From: Planctomycetota bacterium
Lineage (GTDB): Bacteria; Planctomycetota; Phycisphaerae; WQYP01
Reading direction: 5' to 3'
NCBI GenBank assembly: GCA_021785155.1
Contig: JAJYGE010000259.1
Location: forward strand, 1-8,112
Length of the DNA stretch: 8,112 bases
In this document: one piece after another, positions 6,096 to 8,112 of the stretch
Layout of the letters: each line of letters opens with the position of its first letter
How positions within the stretch are numbered: position 1 is the first letter of the stretch
Notes under the pieces: generated by a model
Database searches by the model: none
Seen by the model: the letters and a program-made list of their open reading frames with translations, nothing else
What the model was told of the DNA's origin: nothing
Program-made: the position numbers and the translations under genes

Positions 6096-8096
6096 TCACT
6101 GGGCCGCAGTACTGCCTCCGGTGCGCATTCGCTGGCGGCGATCGCTTAAGGCTTGCCGGGCGGTCGCATAAAGTTGGTCCTGTTGCTGACGGATCAGCAT
6201 TTTTATGTCATAGTCGCTTAAACCATATTTTTTGCCAACCGTCGCAATTAAGCGCTGTTCAGTGGGTGATAATTCGCCGTCCATTACCGCGGCGGCCACC
6301 ATGGCTCCCAGCCAGCGATGAATTTCATCGGGCGTTTTGGGTTCTGTGATTTGCAATTCACCGCGCCGGGCCGCATCCATCATGCGATGCAATTGCTCAT
6401 CGGTCACGCCGTGACGATCTGCCGTATGTCGCAACATGCGTTCTTCACCACCGTCGATATTGCCATTGTCGACCACCGATTTGACCATCCACGCCAGCAG
6501 GCCATTGGGCGGCGGCGGTGAGACATTAAGCATTGCCGCAACCTGTTGCCGTGTTTGTGCGGGATCGGAAATCAGGTCATTACTTTGCGCCAACGCCAGA
6601 AGTAAATCCTGTGCCGCCTGTCCAGATACGGGCAGCATATCCAGAAGAATCCAGTCGCTGGAGCCATCGTTAAGTACCGTGCCGCAGAAACTGCACGCAT
6701 TGGATGTATCATCCATAATCGGAGCGCCACAATTCGGGCAATGGGCGGAAGATATGCCCTTATTCGGATCGGTCTTGGCGTTATTTTGACGCTCCAGCAC
6801 CATCAAATGCTGCGCCATATTGCTTTGCGGGGTTTTCTGCGCTTTTCCGGACGCATCGGTCTGATACCGTCGACTCGACCATCGCACTTCCACCAAGGCC
6901 TTATTCATCGGAGCACTTGCGAAAATTCCCATGGTCTGCACCGCACCCACGGCACAATCACCCCAGAACGCCCGCACGCCATTGGTTTGCGGCGCCAGCA
7001 GAGGGCTGTAGCTTTGGATAAATGTCGCTGCGGAAACTTTCTGTAATGGGTCCACTTTTCCCAGTCTGTCCGCCAGCACCTTCCGCCAGAATATCACCGA
7101 AACGCGATCTTCCAATCCGGCGAGCGTGAAATCCGGATCACGGGTTTGCAACGCTGTTACGCCGGGCGTATCACGCGATGTTTCCGGTTCCCACTGGGAA
7201 TCCTGGGTTATTTCCGCCAGCACCCAGTCGTATTGGCCGCTGCGTAACAAGGCGTGGCAACTCTGGCATTGGGCACCGGCATTGAGTTCAATCGCGGCGC
7301 CGCAGTTCGGACAATTTCCTTCAATCAGCCCGGCACCATTGGGGGTTTTTGCTCCCCGGCGGCGAAGAAACGTCCAATATTCCGTGAATTCTTCCGCTTC
7401 GCCCGATCCGGATATCACTCTGCCATCCAGTGTGGAAAGTGTTTGATCCACAGCCGAGGCGGTAATGCGGACGGTTGCGGAATCAAATACATTGTCATGT
7501 ATCAATTGCACCATCTGTACTTGCCGCACGGCAATATTTTTCATTCGATCACGCACAGAATCCAGTTTCTGTTCTGTGAATTGCAGGCCGAATCTTTCAT
7601 GTGTGCCATCGGAAATAAACGGGCGAATGGTTTGCAGGTTCTGGGCACACCACGCATCTTGAATTTTGAGGAAAGCAGTATTCACGCGGCCATAAAATTT
7701 TTGCAGATCAAAGGCCGGATCGGATTGCTGCAACTCAAGCACCGCCGCCGCTTCGGCGTTTTCATCCACCGCCGCAAGTCCGGCCTGCGTGCGCTGGTCG
7801 CGGACATAACCGGCAACGGAGATGTGTGTTTTATAATATAGAATTCCGGCCACAATCAGCACCGGAATGCCAATAACCGGATGCTCCAGTACCAGATATT
7901 CCACAATCCACCAGATAATAATTCCCCCGCCTCCGCCGCCACCACCCCCTCCGCTGTCACCTCCGCCAAAGCCACCTCCACCAAATCCTTCGCCGCCGCC
8001 CGCGCGGCCATGCGCCACGGTCAACGCGAATAGTAGAGGCACCGCCATTGCGAGTACCGGAAGAAGCTTCAAAACAATGGCGTAAATACGTTTCAT
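6096..8096 (-). CDS. Membrane-anchored protein with two Tim44-like/zinc-ribbon units and TerB-like repeats
   Basis: Domains in this 666-residue protein, in order. Residues 5-28: hydrophobic N-terminal helix ending AHGRAGGG (signal peptide or anchor). 33-58: glycine-rich linker with ten consecutive Gly. About 58-88: one or two membrane helices (IIIWWIVEYLVL; IGIPVLIVAGILYY). 126-245: Tim44-like domain (DPAFDLQKFYGRVNTAFLKI...). 262-280: zinc ribbon, C262-x2-C265-x11-C277-x2-C280. 320-435: second, divergent Tim44-like unit (DPDFTLAGLEDRVSVIF). 453-471: second ribbon with identical spacing (C453, C456, C468, C471). 534-635: two TerB-like helical repeats around NIDGGEERML and VMDGELSPTEQRLI. Bacterial Tim44-like proteins share the signal, Gly-rich and membrane layout, but their role is poorly defined. 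The ribbons and TerB-like end suggest a cytoplasmic scaffold held at the membrane. ATG 8096 has no Shine-Dalgarno; TACAAT lies 8 nt upstream. Function is unknown. Confidence 0.8.
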   Translation of the reverse strand: MKRIYAIVLKLLPVLAMAVPLLFALTVAHGRAGGGEGFGGGGFGGGDSGGGGGGGGGGIIIWWIVEYLVLEHPVIGIPVLIVAGILYYKTHISVAGYVRDQRTQAGLAAVDENAEAAAVLELQQSDPAFDLQKFYGRVNTAFLKIQDAWCAQNLQTIRPFISDGTHERFGLQFTEQKLDSVRDRMKNIAVRQVQMVQLIHDNVFDSATVRITASAVDQTLSTLDGRVISGSGEAEEFTEYWTFLRRRGAKTPNGAGLIEGNCPNCGAAIELNAGAQCQSCHALLRSGQYDWVLAEITQDSQWEPETSRDTPGVTALQTRDPDFTLAGLEDRVSVIFWRKVLADRLGKVDPLQKVSAATFIQSYSPLLAPQTNGVRAFWGDCAVGAVQTMGIFASAPMNKALVEVRWSSRRYQTDASGKAQKTPQSNMAQHLMVLERQNNAKTDPNKGISSAHCPNCGAPIMDDTSNACSFCGTVLNDGSSDWILLDMLPVSGQAAQDLLLALAQSNDLISDPAQTRQQVAAMLNVSPPPPNGLLAWMVKSVVDNGNIDGGEERMLRHTADRHGVTDEQLHRMMDAARRGELQITEPKTPDEIHRWLGAMVAAAVMDGELSPTEQRLIATVGKKYGLSDYDIKMLIRQQQDQLYATARQALSDRRQRMRTGGSTAAQ
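7922..7998 (-). repeat. Low-complexity glycine-codon tract
   Basis: On the plus strand this reads as CCN/CCGCC-type triplets; on the coding strand it is GGN codons for the glycine-rich linker, including ten Gly in a row. Codons are mixed (GGA, GGC, GGT, GGG), so the repeat is maintained at protein level and is not a pure trinucleotide array. Length may vary between strains. Confidence 0.7.
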
Positions 8097-8104
8097 GACA
8101 GGGA

Positions 8105-8110
8105 ATTGTA
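8105..8110 (-). promoter_or_regulatory. Candidate -10 hexamer of the Tim44-like gene, leaderless spacing
   Basis: TACAAT on the minus strand (5 of 6 to TATAAT) ends 8 nt before ATG 8096. The -35 would lie beyond the right edge and cannot be judged. No Shine-Dalgarno lies between the hexamer and the ATG. Confidence 0.4.
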
Positions 8111-8112
8111 AT

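Noticed and set aside
7254..7841. Plus-strand open frame of 195 codons
   Set aside because: It is antisense to the Tim44-like/zinc-ribbon gene, which has strong domain evidence. The plus-strand product shows no recognisable motif and no ribosome-binding site was seen.

Overview
The window looks like chromosomal DNA of a planctomycete, most likely from or near the class Phycisphaerae. This is an inference from gene content. An ECF sigma factor is followed by a membrane protein with an 'LPPVEPPADL' anti-sigma-like N-terminus and a periplasmic H...GQNVLY.DG pseudopilin-like (DUF1559-type) signature. There is also a c-di-AMP synthase/YbbR pair, a DCC (DUF393) protein and a Tim44-like protein of unusual build. 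Base composition is moderately GC-rich and fairly even, and I saw no insertion sequence, prophage, CRISPR array, tRNA or rRNA.

Layout. (1) Bases 3-500, minus strand: the N-terminal half of an atypical short-chain dehydrogenase of the NDUFA9-like type, cut by the left edge. (2) Bases 637-2661, plus strand: cdaA (membrane diadenylate cyclase) and a YbbR/CdaR-type regulator, separated by a 75-nt spacer full of small hairpins and followed by a strong GNRA-capped hairpin in a 289-bp convergent gap. (3) Bases 2951-4611, minus strand: ECF sigma factor, then a single-pass membrane protein that is probably its anti-sigma or sensor partner. (4) Bases 4713/4806-5300, plus strand: a DCC family thiol-disulfide oxidoreductase whose 3' end overlaps the next gene tail to tail. 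(5) Bases 5215-5985, minus strand: a hypothetical protein with a helical, TPR-like N-terminus. (6) Bases 6096-8096, minus strand: a 666-residue membrane-anchored protein with a glycine-rich linker, two tandem Tim44-like plus zinc-ribbon units and a C-terminal pair of TerB-like repeats.

Functional reading. CdaA and CdaR form a c-di-AMP synthesis module, normally tied to envelope and osmotic homeostasis. The sigma factor and its membrane partner form a surface-signalling module. The remaining genes have no clear shared pathway with these.

The points most worth a second look are: the cyclase DGA signature reads D-M-G; the large protein is built from an internal ~191-residue duplication; three genes carry a -10-like hexamer only 8-9 nt before the start codon and no Shine-Dalgarno, which suggests leaderless mRNAs; and the sigma factor partner has a pseudopilin-like rather than a zinc-finger anti-sigma architecture.
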